From contig CALIZB010000168.1 of assembly GCA_938028625.1 (NCBI GenBank), positions 1-39,036 on the forward strand: DNA of 39,036 nucleotides, read 5' to 3'. The position numbers were made by a program, and so were the translations under genes. The stretch's first letter is position 1. Every line of letters starts with the position of its first letter. Below the pieces are notes generated by a model that ran no database searches, had not been told where the DNA came from, and saw only the letters and a list, made by a program, of their open reading frames with translations. Positions 16,462-23,600 of this stretch are shown one piece after another. This stretch comes from an uncultured Bacteroidia bacterium (GTDB lineage: Bacteria > Bacteroidota > Bacteroidia > JANWVE01).

Positions 16462-16493
16462 GAAAAATACGACACTTTTGGCGAGTGTCGTAT
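16462..16493 (-). terminator. Intrinsic terminator for the Met-rich small protein gene
   Basis: ATACGACACT at 16467-16476 pairs with AGTGTCGTAT at 16484-16493. Read on the minus strand, the stem is followed by a T5 run (16466-16462); on the plus strand there is no T-run, so it serves the leftward gene. Confidence 0.75.
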
Positions 16494-16555
16494 CTAAAGA
16501 TTTTGAGAAAGACGTTATTTAATGATTAGCTTGGCAAAGCCTTTTTGGAAAAAAA

Positions 16556-16819
16556 TTATTTCTCTTTGTTTTGAGTATTGGCTTTTTCCATTTGTTTATT
16601 GATAAGTGCCGCCATTTTCTGCATCATCTCAATGTTATTTTTGGTCATAGCGTCCATCTGCGCGCTGAGTATTTCAGCCATTTTTTTATTTGTTTGCATA
16701 GCTAATTCCATTTGGTGATTTAAGTTTTCCACCATAGTGCGCATAGCCTCCATAGAAATCTGGGAGGAGTCCTGTAAATTTTTGCGCATTTGTTCTGCAT
16801 CAAATTTATTATTTTCCAT
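16556..16819 (-). CDS. Small Met-rich amphipathic helical protein, phasin-like in appearance
   Basis: 87 residues, almost entirely helical, with about 13 Met and regularly spaced hydrophobic positions (EAMRTMVENLNHQMELAMQT, QMDAMTKNNIEMMQKMAALI). No signal peptide, no Cys. Its gene status is supported by an exact TATATTTG 7 nt before the ATG and a minus-strand terminator downstream. It resembles small phasin-like or coiled-coil scaffold proteins, but I do not recognise the family and no polyhydroxyalkanoate genes are near. Confidence 0.75.
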   Translation of the reverse strand: MENNKFDAEQMRKNLQDSSQISMEAMRTMVENLNHQMELAMQTNKKMAEILSAQMDAMTKNNIEMMQKMAALINKQMEKANTQNKEK

Positions 16820-16826
16820 AGGTTTG

Positions 16827-16834
16827 CAAATATA
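16827..16834 (-). promoter_or_regulatory. -7 element of Met-rich small protein gene
   Basis: TATATTTG read on the minus strand, 7 nt before the ATG at 16819. No clear -33 box. Confidence 0.55.
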
Positions 16835-16863
16835 TGGTTTTTTCTGATAAAATGCGTGATAAA

Positions 16864-16894
16864 TTGGAATATTTTATGCTATTCGTTATTTTTG
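16864..16894 (+). promoter_or_regulatory. Promoter of RNase H gene
   Basis: TTG at 16864-16866, a 20-bp spacer and TATTTTTG at 16887-16894; ATG 9 nt downstream. Confidence 0.6.
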
Positions 16895-16903
16895 TGTTCA
16901 TGA

Positions 16904-17527
16904 ATGGCTAAAAAACGCAAGTATTACGTAGTTTGGGAAGGTTTTGCTTCTGGAATAGTTGATTCTTGGGAAAAATGTATTCCCTTGGTACAGGGGTACA
17001 AAAATGCGAAATACAAATCTTTTATGTCTTTACAAGATGCCAAAATCGCTTTTCAGTTAGGCTGGGAGTATTTTTATACAGCCAAACAGCAAAATGAAAT
17101 CAGAATTTTACCTGAAAAAGTTTTTGATAATGCTATTTGTGTAGATGCGGCTTGCTCGGGTAATCCAGGCATAATGGAATATAGGGGCGTAGAACCTTAC
17201 ACAAAAACAGAATTGTTCAGAAAAAAATTTGAAATAGGAACTAATAATATCGGAGAATTTTTGGCTATTGTGCATGGATTAGCGTTTATTGAAAAGTATA
17301 ATATGCCCATTGATACCATATATTCAGATTCTGAAATTGCTATTGAATGGGTATCTCAAAAAACAGTTCGTACAAAATTAGTAAGGGATATAAATACAGA
17401 GCCTTTGTGGGAAGTAATAGACAGAGCATTAGAATGGTTATACACACATATTTACGCAACAGTTGTCAAAAAGTGGGAAACAGAATTATGGGGAGAAAAT
17501 CCTGCGGATTTTGGGAGAAAAAAGTAA
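16904..17527 (+). CDS. Ribonuclease H with N-terminal viroplasmin-like domain
   Basis: 207 residues. An N-terminal caulimovirus-VI/viroplasmin RNA-binding domain (KYYVVWEGFASGIVDSWEKC, then SFMSLQDAKIAF) is followed by an RNase H domain. The carboxylate tetrad is visible: D81 (VDAACSGNPG), E118 (NIGEFLA), D142 (YSDSEIAIEW) and D202 (NPADFGRK). It cleaves RNA in RNA-DNA hybrids, with roles in R-loop and primer removal. The RNase H core is short and lacks a classical basic handle. It appears monocistronic, with a promoter 10 nt upstream. Confidence 0.92.
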   Translation: MAKKRKYYVVWEGFASGIVDSWEKCIPLVQGYKNAKYKSFMSLQDAKIAFQLGWEYFYTAKQQNEIRILPEKVFDNAICVDAACSGNPGIMEYRGVEPYTKTELFRKKFEIGTNNIGEFLAIVHGLAFIEKYNMPIDTIYSDSEIAIEWVSQKTVRTKLVRDINTEPLWEVIDRALEWLYTHIYATVVKKWETELWGENPADFGRKK

Positions 17528-17592
17528 ATTTTGGTTTTACTAAAAAACAGAATTGAAAATCAGCATATTATATTTTTTGTTACATAAAAGTG

Positions 17593-17622
17593 TTGCATAT
17601 TTGAAAACCGTTATTATTTTTG
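17593..17622 (+). promoter_or_regulatory. Promoter of citrate synthase gene
   Basis: TTG at 17593-17595, a 19-bp spacer and TATTTTTG at 17615-17622. ATG at 17642, giving a leader of about 16 nt. Confidence 0.62.
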
Positions 17623-17641
17623 AAACCATAAATAAAGTACT

Positions 17642-18817
17642 ATGGTAAAATTACCTGAAGGGGTTACGCTTCCCGAAGGCGTAGAAATAAAAGAAGGATT
17701 AGAGGGCGTTTTTACCTCAGTTTCTCGTATCTGTAAAGTAGATGGACAAAATGGTATTCTTATTTACAGTGGCTACAACATCAATGATTTAGCTAGAGAC
17801 GCAGATTACGAAGAAACCATGTATTTATTATTTCATGATAAACTCCCTAACCGCAAAGAGTATGATGAGTTTGTAGCAAAACTTCGTAGTATGCGCGAGG
17901 TACCGCAACCTGTATTGGATTATCTTAAAAAGTTAAATAAAAAAATCAGTCCTATGCATGCTTTGCGTACTGCCGTTTCTATGCTTGCAGATTTTGATGA
18001 CTTATCTGATGATTTGAGCTATGATAACTGCTATCGTATTACGCTGAGTTTGAATGCTAAAATGTCCACTTTAGTAGCGGCTATTGCAAGAATTAGACAA
18101 GGACTAGAACCCATTGCACCCACTAAACATCTTAATGAAGCGGCTAACTTCTTATACATGCTTCGCGGAGTTGAACCAGGGCCAAAAGAAACTGAAGCTA
18201 TTGATATGTGTTTAATTTTGCACGCAGAACATGGATTAAATGCTTCTACTTTTACTGCCAAAGCCTGTGCTTCTTCCCAAGCCGATTTTTATTCTGCTAT
18301 CACAGCCGCCATTGGTTCTTTGAAAGGTCCGTTACATGGTGGCGCGAATACAGAAGTAATGGAAATGCTTTTAGAAATCGGTTCTATAGAAAATGTAGAA
18401 CCATTTATTATGAACAGGCTTCAAAATAAACAAAAAATCTTTGGCTTCGGACATCGTGTATACAAAACGATTGACCCCCGCGCAGAACACCTGAAAAATC
18501 TTTCCAAAGCACTCGCAGAAGAAGTGGGCAATTTGAAATGGTACGAAATGTCCCTTAAAATTCAAGAAATTATGCGTCGCGAAATGGACATGAAAGGTAA
18601 GCCTATTTATCCTAATGTAGACTTCTTTTCTGCATCGGCTTATTACACTATGGGAATAGAACTAGAAATGTATACACCTATTTTTGCATTGAGTAGAATG
18701 TCGGGATGGTGCGCACATTTATTAGAACAATTAAATGACAACCGTCTGATACGCCCACGTTTGTACTATGTAGGTAAAATGAACCTTCCTTATATCCCGT
18801 TAGACCAAAGAGAATAA
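17642..18817 (+). CDS. gltA: Citrate synthase
   Basis: 391 residues. It condenses oxaloacetate and acetyl-CoA to citrate at the entry of the TCA cycle. Family signatures: LILHAEHGLNASTFTAK (catalytic-region His), LKGPLHGGANTEVMEMLLEI, FGFGHRVYKTIDPRAEHL (oxaloacetate-binding His/Arg) and YPNVDFFSASAYYTMGIE (catalytic Asp). The N-terminus carries a proline- and glycine-rich lead (KLPEGVTLPEGVEIKEGLEG). A 2-methylcitrate synthase role is not excluded, but there is no prp context. A strong terminator follows immediately. Confidence 0.94.
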   Translation: MVKLPEGVTLPEGVEIKEGLEGVFTSVSRICKVDGQNGILIYSGYNINDLARDADYEETMYLLFHDKLPNRKEYDEFVAKLRSMREVPQPVLDYLKKLNKKISPMHALRTAVSMLADFDDLSDDLSYDNCYRITLSLNAKMSTLVAAIARIRQGLEPIAPTKHLNEAANFLYMLRGVEPGPKETEAIDMCLILHAEHGLNASTFTAKACASSQADFYSAITAAIGSLKGPLHGGANTEVMEMLLEIGSIENVEPFIMNRLQNKQKIFGFGHRVYKTIDPRAEHLKNLSKALAEEVGNLKWYEMSLKIQEIMRREMDMKGKPIYPNVDFFSASAYYTMGIELEMYTPIFALSRMSGWCAHLLEQLNDNRLIRPRLYYVGKMNLPYIPLDQRE

Positions 18818-18840
18818 CAGGACATATTTCTATATATCTA

Positions 18841-18873
18841 CCTGACAGGTTTTAAGAACCTGTCAGGTTTTTT
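18841..18873 (+). terminator. Intrinsic terminator of gltA
   Basis: CCTGACAGGTT at 18841-18851 pairs with AACCTGTCAGG at 18857-18867, then T6. The T-run is on the plus strand, so it belongs to gltA, although it also abuts the stop of the leftward DUF486 gene. Confidence 0.92.
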
Positions 18874-19240
18874 ATGACCTAAACATAAAGTATACCGCAC
18901 CAATCAAAAAAACGAAGGCAATGAAATGATTGTAGTTAAATTGTTCTTTCTTAAAAACGAGAACCGTGAATATAACAAAAACAAACAAGTGAATAACTTC
19001 TTGCAATACTTTAAGTTCAATTAAAGAAAATACCCCTCCTTTTTCTTTGTATCCTAATCGGTTAGCGGGTACTTGAAAACAGTATTCAAAAAAAGCAAGT
19101 CCCCAGCTTATCAGAATTACGCTCCATAATTCAAGGTCTTTTAAGAATTTGTATTGAGTAAATTTAAGATGCCCGTACCACGCAAACATCATAAAAATAT
19201 TAGAGAGAAGCAGTAGAATAATGGTATAAATAGCTTTCAT
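18872..19240 (-). CDS. DUF486 (DMT-like) small membrane protein
   Basis: 122 residues from ATG at 19240 (MKAIYTIILLLL); the longer frame from 19291 would add a polar 17-residue N-terminus and was not chosen. Four hydrophobic helices. The motif FMMFAWYGHLKF and the segment ILISWGLAFFEYCFQVPANR, then LGYKEKGGVFSLIELKVLQE, are diagnostic of the DUF486/DMT family. Transport substrate unknown. It lies just downstream of tRNA-Pro on the same strand and may be read through from the tRNA promoter. Confidence 0.88.
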   Translation of the reverse strand: MKAIYTIILLLLSNIFMMFAWYGHLKFTQYKFLKDLELWSVILISWGLAFFEYCFQVPANRLGYKEKGGVFSLIELKVLQEVIHLFVFVIFTVLVFKKEQFNYNHFIAFVFLIGAVYFMFRS

Positions 19241-19307
19241 CGTGCAAAAATGAATAATTACATCAAAAAAGTTGCCTGTTTTTTCAGACAACTTTCTATA
19301 TTTTTAG

Positions 19308-19381
19308 TCGGGATGGCGGGATTTGAACCCACGACCTCTTGCACCCCAAGCAAGTGCGCTACCGGGCTGCGCCACATCCCG
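19308..19381 (-). tRNA. tRNA-Pro (anticodon GGG)
   Basis: The minus strand reads as a full cloverleaf of 73 nt plus discriminator A: acceptor CGGGATG/CATCCCG, D arm GCGC-AGCCCGGTA-GCGC, anticodon stem CTTGC/GCAAG with loop TTGGGGT (anticodon GGG, decoding CCC/CCU), and T arm GTGGG-TTCGAAT-CCCGC. The 3' CCA is not encoded. A very good promoter lies 18 nt upstream. Confidence 0.96.
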
Positions 19382-19399
19382 TACCTTTAATTTGGACTG

Positions 19400-19430
19400 C
19401 AAAAATACAACAAAAAATAAAATTGTCAAA
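19400..19430 (-). promoter_or_regulatory. Promoter of tRNA-Pro
   Basis: On the minus strand TTTG (19430-19427), a 19-bp spacer and TATTTTTG (19407-19400), 18 nt before the mature 5' end. Confidence 0.75.
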
Positions 19431-19447
19431 ATTTTATTTGCTTTTTG

Positions 19448-19867
19448 TCAGCGGCAATATGTTTCAAATGCACCGATAAGATTATCGGCTATTACTTGTG
19501 CAAGCTGTCCTTCAATATGTCTTCTTTCTATAACATGCACTAATTTACCGTCTTTGAAGAGATACATAGAGGGCGAGGAGGGCAATACGTCAGTTAAGTA
19601 TTCTCTTGCTTTTTCTGTGGCGGCTTTATCTTGTCCTGCAAAAACTGTTACTAATTTATCGGGTTTTACTTTGGTGTGTTGTAAAGCATGCTTTACAGCG
19701 GGTCTTGCACTTCCTGCGGCACAGCCACAAACAGAATTTATGACAAGAAACACTGTTCCCTGTTTTTGGTCAAGCAGTTGTTCTACCTGTTCGGGGGTTA
19801 ATAGTTCTTCAAAACCTGCGTCTACAAGTTCCTGACGCATGGGTTGTACTAATCTTGGGTCATACAT
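19448..19867 (-). CDS. BrxA/BrxB family bacilliredoxin
   Basis: 139 residues. Thioredoxin-like protein of the YphP/YqiW family with the characteristic CGC active site at C47-G48-C49 (NSVCGCAAGSARPAV). In Bacillus these proteins remove bacillithiol from oxidised protein thiols; in Bacteroidota, several of which make bacillithiol, the same role is likely (inference). MYDPRLVQPMRQELVDAGFE is the typical N-terminus. A TAATTTTG element (19909-19902) lies about 34 nt upstream. Confidence 0.93.
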   Translation of the reverse strand: MYDPRLVQPMRQELVDAGFEELLTPEQVEQLLDQKQGTVFLVINSVCGCAAGSARPAVKHALQHTKVKPDKLVTVFAGQDKAATEKAREYLTDVLPSSPSMYLFKDGKLVHVIERRHIEGQLAQVIADNLIGAFETYCR

Positions 19868-19941
19868 AGTTTTTACCTTATAATTTATGAAACTTAAAAA
19901 GCAAAATTACGGAAAAAAGTTTCTTGATTATTAAAAAGGAA

Positions 19942-20025
19942 AACAGGGCGTCACACCGCTCAACCTCGTATGGTTGCTGTCTTTCGACCCTGGCCTTGTT
20001 ACAAAGGAGCTGGTTGCGCCCTGTT
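19942..20025 (-). ncRNA. ffs: Bacterial small SRP RNA (4.5S-like)
   Basis: Minus-strand RNA closed by AACAGGGCG/CGCCCTGTT. The apical hairpin matches SRP domain IV: GG-CCAGG-GTC-GAAA-GAC-AGCAA-CC, i.e. the conserved internal loop with CAGG on one side and AGCA on the other, capped by a GNRA tetraloop on a GTC/GAC helix. This part binds Ffh. The outer stem is followed on the minus strand by TTTTCCTTTTT, a likely terminator. A TATCTTTG -7 element (20070-20063) lies upstream; the real 5' end may extend to about 20057, including a GAAAGT/ACTTTC hairpin. Confidence 0.82.
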
Positions 20026-20062
20026 CTTGATACTGAAAGTATTTACTTTCAATAATGGATTG

Positions 20063-20094
20063 CAAAGATACAATTATTTATATGCAAAATGCAA
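20063..20094 (-). promoter_or_regulatory. Promoter of SRP RNA
   Basis: TTG (20094-20092), a 21-bp spacer and TATCTTTG (20070-20063) on the minus strand. Confidence 0.6.
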
Positions 20095-20260
20095 GCACAA
20101 TTTTATACAGCATTCATAATGAGCATATTATTTTTTTGATTTAGGAATTATTCATCATCAATTATCCATTAATAAAGTGCTTTGCGTAAGAGTTTTGAGG
20201 CACAAATTTTTAAAGAACACAAAAAAAATCATTTTTTTATAGCAGTAATAAAAATTTATC

Positions 20261-20268
20261 TATATTTG
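20261..20268 (+). promoter_or_regulatory. -7 element of the alpha ribosomal operon
   Basis: TATATTTG 23 nt before the rpmJ ATG. The -33 area (about 20232-20238) is T-rich but lacks a clean TTTG. It is the only candidate promoter for rpmJ-rplQ and lies about 190 bp from the divergent SRP RNA promoter. Confidence 0.6.
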
Positions 20269-20291
20269 CAGTCCCAAAGTAAAAAGCAAGT

Positions 20292-20408
20292 ATGAAAGTT
20301 CGTTCAGCAATTAAAAAACGCAGTGAAGATTGTAAAATCGTAAAGCGCAAAGGCAAACTGTATGTTATTAACAAAAAAAATCCCCGTTATAAACAAAGAC
20401 AAGGTTAA
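20292..20408 (+). CDS. rpmJ: 50S ribosomal protein L36
   Basis: 38 residues, [20 protein letters not shown] then [18 protein letters not shown]. Clear L36. Of the zinc-binding Cys-Cys-Cys-His set of other bacteria only one Cys (C14) remains; the others are Ser, Asn and Tyr, the usual zinc-less form in Bacteroidota. First gene of the alpha operon, 6 bp before rpsM. Confidence 0.95.
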   Translation: MKVRSAIKKRSEDCKIVKRKGKLYVINKKNPRYKQRQG

Positions 20409-20414
20409 AAGAAT

Positions 20415-20798
20415 ATGGCACGTATAGCAGGAATTGATTTACCAAAAAACAAGCGAGGTGAAATCGGCTTGACCTACATCTATGGAATAGGTCGCTCCAC
20501 CGCAAGAAAAATTTTATCAGAATTAGGTATCCATTTTGACAAAAAAGTGTCTGAGTGGACTGATGAAGAGCAAAGCAAAATCCGCGAGTATATCGTTAAC
20601 AACTTTAAAGTTGAGGGCGAACTGCGCGGGGAAGTACAACTGAACATTAAGCGTTTAATGGATATAGGCTGTTACAGAGGTATACGTCATCGTAAAGGTT
20701 TACCAGTTAGAGGACAACGTACCCGCACTAATGCCAGAACCAGAAAAGGAAGAAAGAAAACTGTTGCAGGAAAGAAAAAAGCCACAGCTAAAAAATAA
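20415..20798 (+). CDS. rpsM: 30S ribosomal protein S13
   Basis: 127 residues. Begins [20 protein letters not shown] and carries the helix-two-turn-helix [14 protein letters not shown] and C-terminal [20 protein letters not shown]. Binds the head of the small subunit and contacts P-site tRNA. Normal length; 8 bp before rpsK. Confidence 0.98.
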   Translation: MARIAGIDLPKNKRGEIGLTYIYGIGRSTARKILSELGIHFDKKVSEWTDEEQSKIREYIVNNFKVEGELRGEVQLNIKRLMDIGCYRGIRHRKGLPVRGQRTRTNARTRKGRKKTVAGKKKATAKK

Positions 20799-20806
20799 TT
20801 TAAGGT

Positions 20807-21199
20807 ATGAGCAAATCGACAAAAGACAAAGCAAAAAAACGAGTTGTAAAAGTAGAAGCCGAGGGACAAGTACACATACAGGCTTCTTTCAACAACATCA
20901 TTGTTTCTGTTACAAACATGAACGGAGATGTAATTTCATGGTCATCAGCAGGCAAAATGAACTTCAGAGGTTCTAAAAAAAATACGCCTTATGCTGCCCA
21001 AGTAGCTACAACAGAATGTGTTAAGGTTGCCTATGAATTAGGATTACGTAAAGTAGACGTATTTGTTAAAGGACCTGGTTCAGGCAGAGAAGCGGCTATC
21101 CGCGCTGTACAAAGTGCAGGCTTAGAAGTAAATATGATTTATGATGTTACCCCCATTCCGCATAATGGTTGCAGACCTCCTAAAAAACGTAGAGTATAA
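20807..21199 (+). CDS. rpsK: 30S ribosomal protein S11
   Basis: 130 residues. [40 protein letters not shown] and the C-terminal [16 protein letters not shown] identify S11, part of the platform near the mRNA exit. Normal length and position in the operon. Confidence 0.98.
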   Translation: MSKSTKDKAKKRVVKVEAEGQVHIQASFNNIIVSVTNMNGDVISWSSAGKMNFRGSKKNTPYAAQVATTECVKVAYELGLRKVDVFVKGPGSGREAAIRAVQSAGLEVNMIYDVTPIPHNGCRPPKKRRV

Positions 21200-21225
21200 T
21201 TTTAATTTTTTAATCGTATTGTAAT

Positions 21226-21831
21226 ATGGCAAGATATACAGGACCCGTTTCTAAAATAGCAAGACGTTTCAAAGATTCTATCTTTGGTCCAGATAAAAGT
21301 TTAGAGAGAAGAAATTACGCACCTGGTCAGCATGGGCGTACCAGAAAGGCAAAAACCTCCGAATATGCGGCACAGTTAGCCGAAAAGCAAAAAGCAAAGT
21401 ATACCTACGGAGTACTGGAAAGACAGTTCCGTAATCTGTATAAAAAGGCTTCCCGTAAAAAAGGTATTAAAGGCGAAAACTTGCTCAAACTTTTAGAAGC
21501 AAGATTAGACAATACTTTGTACCGTATGGGTTTTGCCCCTACTCGTAGAGCGGCACGTCAATTGGTTACACACAAGCACGTATGCGTGAACGGTGAAGTG
21601 GTAAATATTCCTTCATACAGCCTTGTACCTGGTGACACCATAGAAATCAGAGAAAAAAGCAAAGCACTAGAAGTTATCAATACTACCATTAAACAGTCAG
21701 GAAGCAAACGTTTTCCTTGGTTAGATGTAGATAAAGCTAACTATAAAGGAACATTCCTTGTGTATCCTGAACGTGCAGATATTCCTGAAAAAATTAACGA
21801 ACAACTTATTGTTGAATTGTATTCAAAATAA
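21226..21831 (+). CDS. rpsD: 30S ribosomal protein S4
   Basis: 201 residues. Primary 16S rRNA-binding protein starting [15 protein letters not shown], with S4 RNA-binding domain [20 protein letters not shown] then [14 protein letters not shown]. The usual N-terminal zinc-type cysteines are absent, which is common. S4 represses the alpha operon in E. coli; whether it does so here is unknown, but an unusual hairpin set follows the gene. Confidence 0.97.
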   Translation: MARYTGPVSKIARRFKDSIFGPDKSLERRNYAPGQHGRTRKAKTSEYAAQLAEKQKAKYTYGVLERQFRNLYKKASRKKGIKGENLLKLLEARLDNTLYRMGFAPTRRAARQLVTHKHVCVNGEVVNIPSYSLVPGDTIEIREKSKALEVINTTIKQSGSKRFPWLDVDKANYKGTFLVYPERADIPEKINEQLIVELYSK

Positions 21832-21841
21832 AGTATATATT

Positions 21842-21875
21842 GTTTTGGATTTCCAAAACGTTTTGGCAAATTTGC
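21842..21875 (+). promoter_or_regulatory. Mutually exclusive hairpins between rpsD and rpoA
   Basis: GTTTTGG (21842-21848), ATTT, CCAAAAC (21853-21859), then a second GTTTTGG (21860-21866): the middle arm can pair with either flank. GCAAATTTGC (21866-21875), a perfect 10-bp palindrome, follows. No T-run suggests anything other than an RNA switch, processing site or protein site. The spacer is 71 bp, longer than the other gaps in the operon. Confidence 0.45.
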
Positions 21876-21902
21876 AGTCTATTTAAAACTTATTAAAAAA
21901 AT

Positions 21903-22895
21903 ATGGGAATATTTGATAATTTTCAAATTCCTCAAAACGTGGTTATGGAAAAAGCAAATGACTTTGAAGGTCGTTTTACTTTTGAACCACTGGAAAAAGG
22001 ATATGGTATCACTATTGGTAATGCGCTGCGCAGAGTTTTGCTTTCCTCTTTGGAAGGGTATGCTTTTACCTCTGTACGTATATCCGGCGTAGAACATGAA
22101 TTTGCTTCTCTCCCCGGTGTAGTACAGGACGTAACAGAAATTATTCTTAACCTCAAAGGTATTCGCTTAAAATCTCTTACCCAGACCAATGAAAAAATAG
22201 TAGTTAAAGTAAAAAACCAGGCTACTTTTACAGGAAAAGATATTGCCAAAGCAACTTCTGCTTTTGAAGTACTTAACCCAGACCACCTTATCTGTGAAAT
22301 GGACCCTGGTGTAGCTTCTTTTGATATAGAACTTACTGTAGAAAAAGGCAGAGGATACGTACCCGCAGAAGAAAATAAAAAAGGCGAACAGATTATAGGC
22401 GTTATTCCTATTGACTCTATTCATACTCCTATTAAAAACGTAAAATACGAAGTAGAAAATACCCGCGTAGAACAAAAAACGGACTATGAAAAACTCATTC
22501 TGGAAATTACCACAGATGGTTCTATACACCCCGAAGAAACCTTAAAGCAAGCCGCACATATTCTTATTAGACACTTTATGCTCTTTTCTGACCAGAATAT
22601 CCAGTTGTACACAGAACGCCCTGAAGTTAAGAAAGAAGTTGATGAAACCTATCACCAGATGCGAAAACTCCTCAAAACTAATCTTTCTGACTTGGATTTG
22701 TCTGTCCGTGCCTACAACTGCTTAAAAGCTGCAGACATAAAAACATTAGGAGACCTTGTACAGTATGACATCAATGACATGCTTAAATTCCGCAACTTCG
22801 GTAAAAAATCCCTTCATGAACTTGAAGAACTGATTGCTGAAAAAGGCTTGAATTTTGGCATGGATGTATCCAAATATAAACTTGACGAAGACTAA
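21903..22895 (+). CDS. rpoA: DNA-directed RNA polymerase subunit alpha
   Basis: 330 residues. N-terminal assembly domain ([20 protein letters not shown]) and C-terminal domain with two helix-hairpin-helix motifs ([40 protein letters not shown]). The Arg of alpha-CTD that contacts UP elements is retained in SVRAYNCL. Normal length. Confidence 0.98.
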   Translation: MGIFDNFQIPQNVVMEKANDFEGRFTFEPLEKGYGITIGNALRRVLLSSLEGYAFTSVRISGVEHEFASLPGVVQDVTEIILNLKGIRLKSLTQTNEKIVVKVKNQATFTGKDIAKATSAFEVLNPDHLICEMDPGVASFDIELTVEKGRGYVPAEENKKGEQIIGVIPIDSIHTPIKNVKYEVENTRVEQKTDYEKLILEITTDGSIHPEETLKQAAHILIRHFMLFSDQNIQLYTERPEVKKEVDETYHQMRKLLKTNLSDLDLSVRAYNCLKAADIKTLGDLVQYDINDMLKFRNFGKKSLHELEELIAEKGLNFGMDVSKYKLDED

Positions 22896-22921
22896 CGAAA
22901 ATTTAAAAAAAAGAAATTATT

Positions 22922-23377
22922 ATGAGACATGGAAATAAAATCAATGCTCTGGGACGCACCCGCGCTCACCGAAGCGCTATGCTGAGCAATATGGCATCTT
23001 CTTTAATTATCTCTAAACGCATTACCACTACTTTAGCCAAAGCCAAAGAACTGCGTAAGTATTTAGAACCTTTGGTTACAAAAGCCAAAGAAGATACCAC
23101 ACATTCCCGCAGAATTGTATTCAGCTATTTGCAAAACAAATACAGTGTAAAAGAGCTATTCAGCGTTATTGGACCTAAAATCATGAACCGTCCCGGAGGC
23201 TATCTCCGTATCCTTAAAATGGGATTCCGTGCAGGAGATAAAGCAGATATGGCTATGATAGAATTTGTAGACTTCAATGACCTTGTAGACAGCACGCTTA
23301 AAGAAGCCAAAGCCGAAAAACCTGCAACCAAAAAAACCCGCCGCAAAAAGAAAAAAGTGGCTGCCGCAGGGGCATAA
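22922..23377 (+). CDS. rplQ: 50S ribosomal protein L17
   Basis: 151 residues. [20 protein letters not shown] is the L17 N-terminus, and [20 protein letters not shown] is the conserved C-terminal part. The Lys/Arg/Ala-rich tail of about 25 residues is an extension usual in Bacteroidota. Last gene of the operon, followed by a terminator. Confidence 0.97.
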   Translation: MRHGNKINALGRTRAHRSAMLSNMASSLIISKRITTTLAKAKELRKYLEPLVTKAKEDTTHSRRIVFSYLQNKYSVKELFSVIGPKIMNRPGGYLRILKMGFRAGDKADMAMIEFVDFNDLVDSTLKEAKAEKPATKKTRRKKKKVAAAGA

Positions 23378-23413
23378 TAAAACGCAAAATTTGTACATTA
23401 ACTATTCACATAC

Positions 23414-23450
23414 AAAGCTATACTCCCAAAAAGTATAGCTTTTTTTATTT
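23414..23450 (+). terminator. Intrinsic terminator of the alpha operon
   Basis: AAAGCTATACT at 23414-23424 pairs with AGTATAGCTTT at 23432-23442, followed by T-rich sequence. Confidence 0.93.
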
Positions 23451-23564
23451 TCAGAAAGCTATATACAGAAAATACAAAACCAACAACATTATTTTTTATA
23501 TGGGAAAAGTACAAAGTCTCATAGAAAATGCGATAAAAAACAATCTGATATTACATGAATAATT

Positions 23565-23596
23565 TTTGGGTTTATATAACATTATTTCTATTTTTG
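23565..23596 (+). promoter_or_regulatory. Promoter placed for leaderless transcription of the flavoprotein gene
   Basis: TTTG at 23565-23568, a 20-bp spacer and TATTTTTG at 23589-23596, 4 nt before the ATG at 23601. Confidence 0.7.
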
Positions 23597-23600
23597 AGCA

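Noticed and set aside
16467-16493. Hairpin as terminator of panB
   Set aside because: No T-run follows it on the plus strand; the T5 run is on the minus-strand side, so it was assigned to the Met-rich gene.
19323-19835. 170-codon plus-strand open frame
   Set aside because: It overlaps tRNA-Pro and is antisense to the bacilliredoxin gene.
23500-23562. 20-codon open frame upstream of the flavoprotein gene
   Set aside because: It overlaps nothing, but it has no -7 element or ribosome-binding site, and the flavoprotein promoter lies downstream of it, so a leader-peptide role is unlikely.
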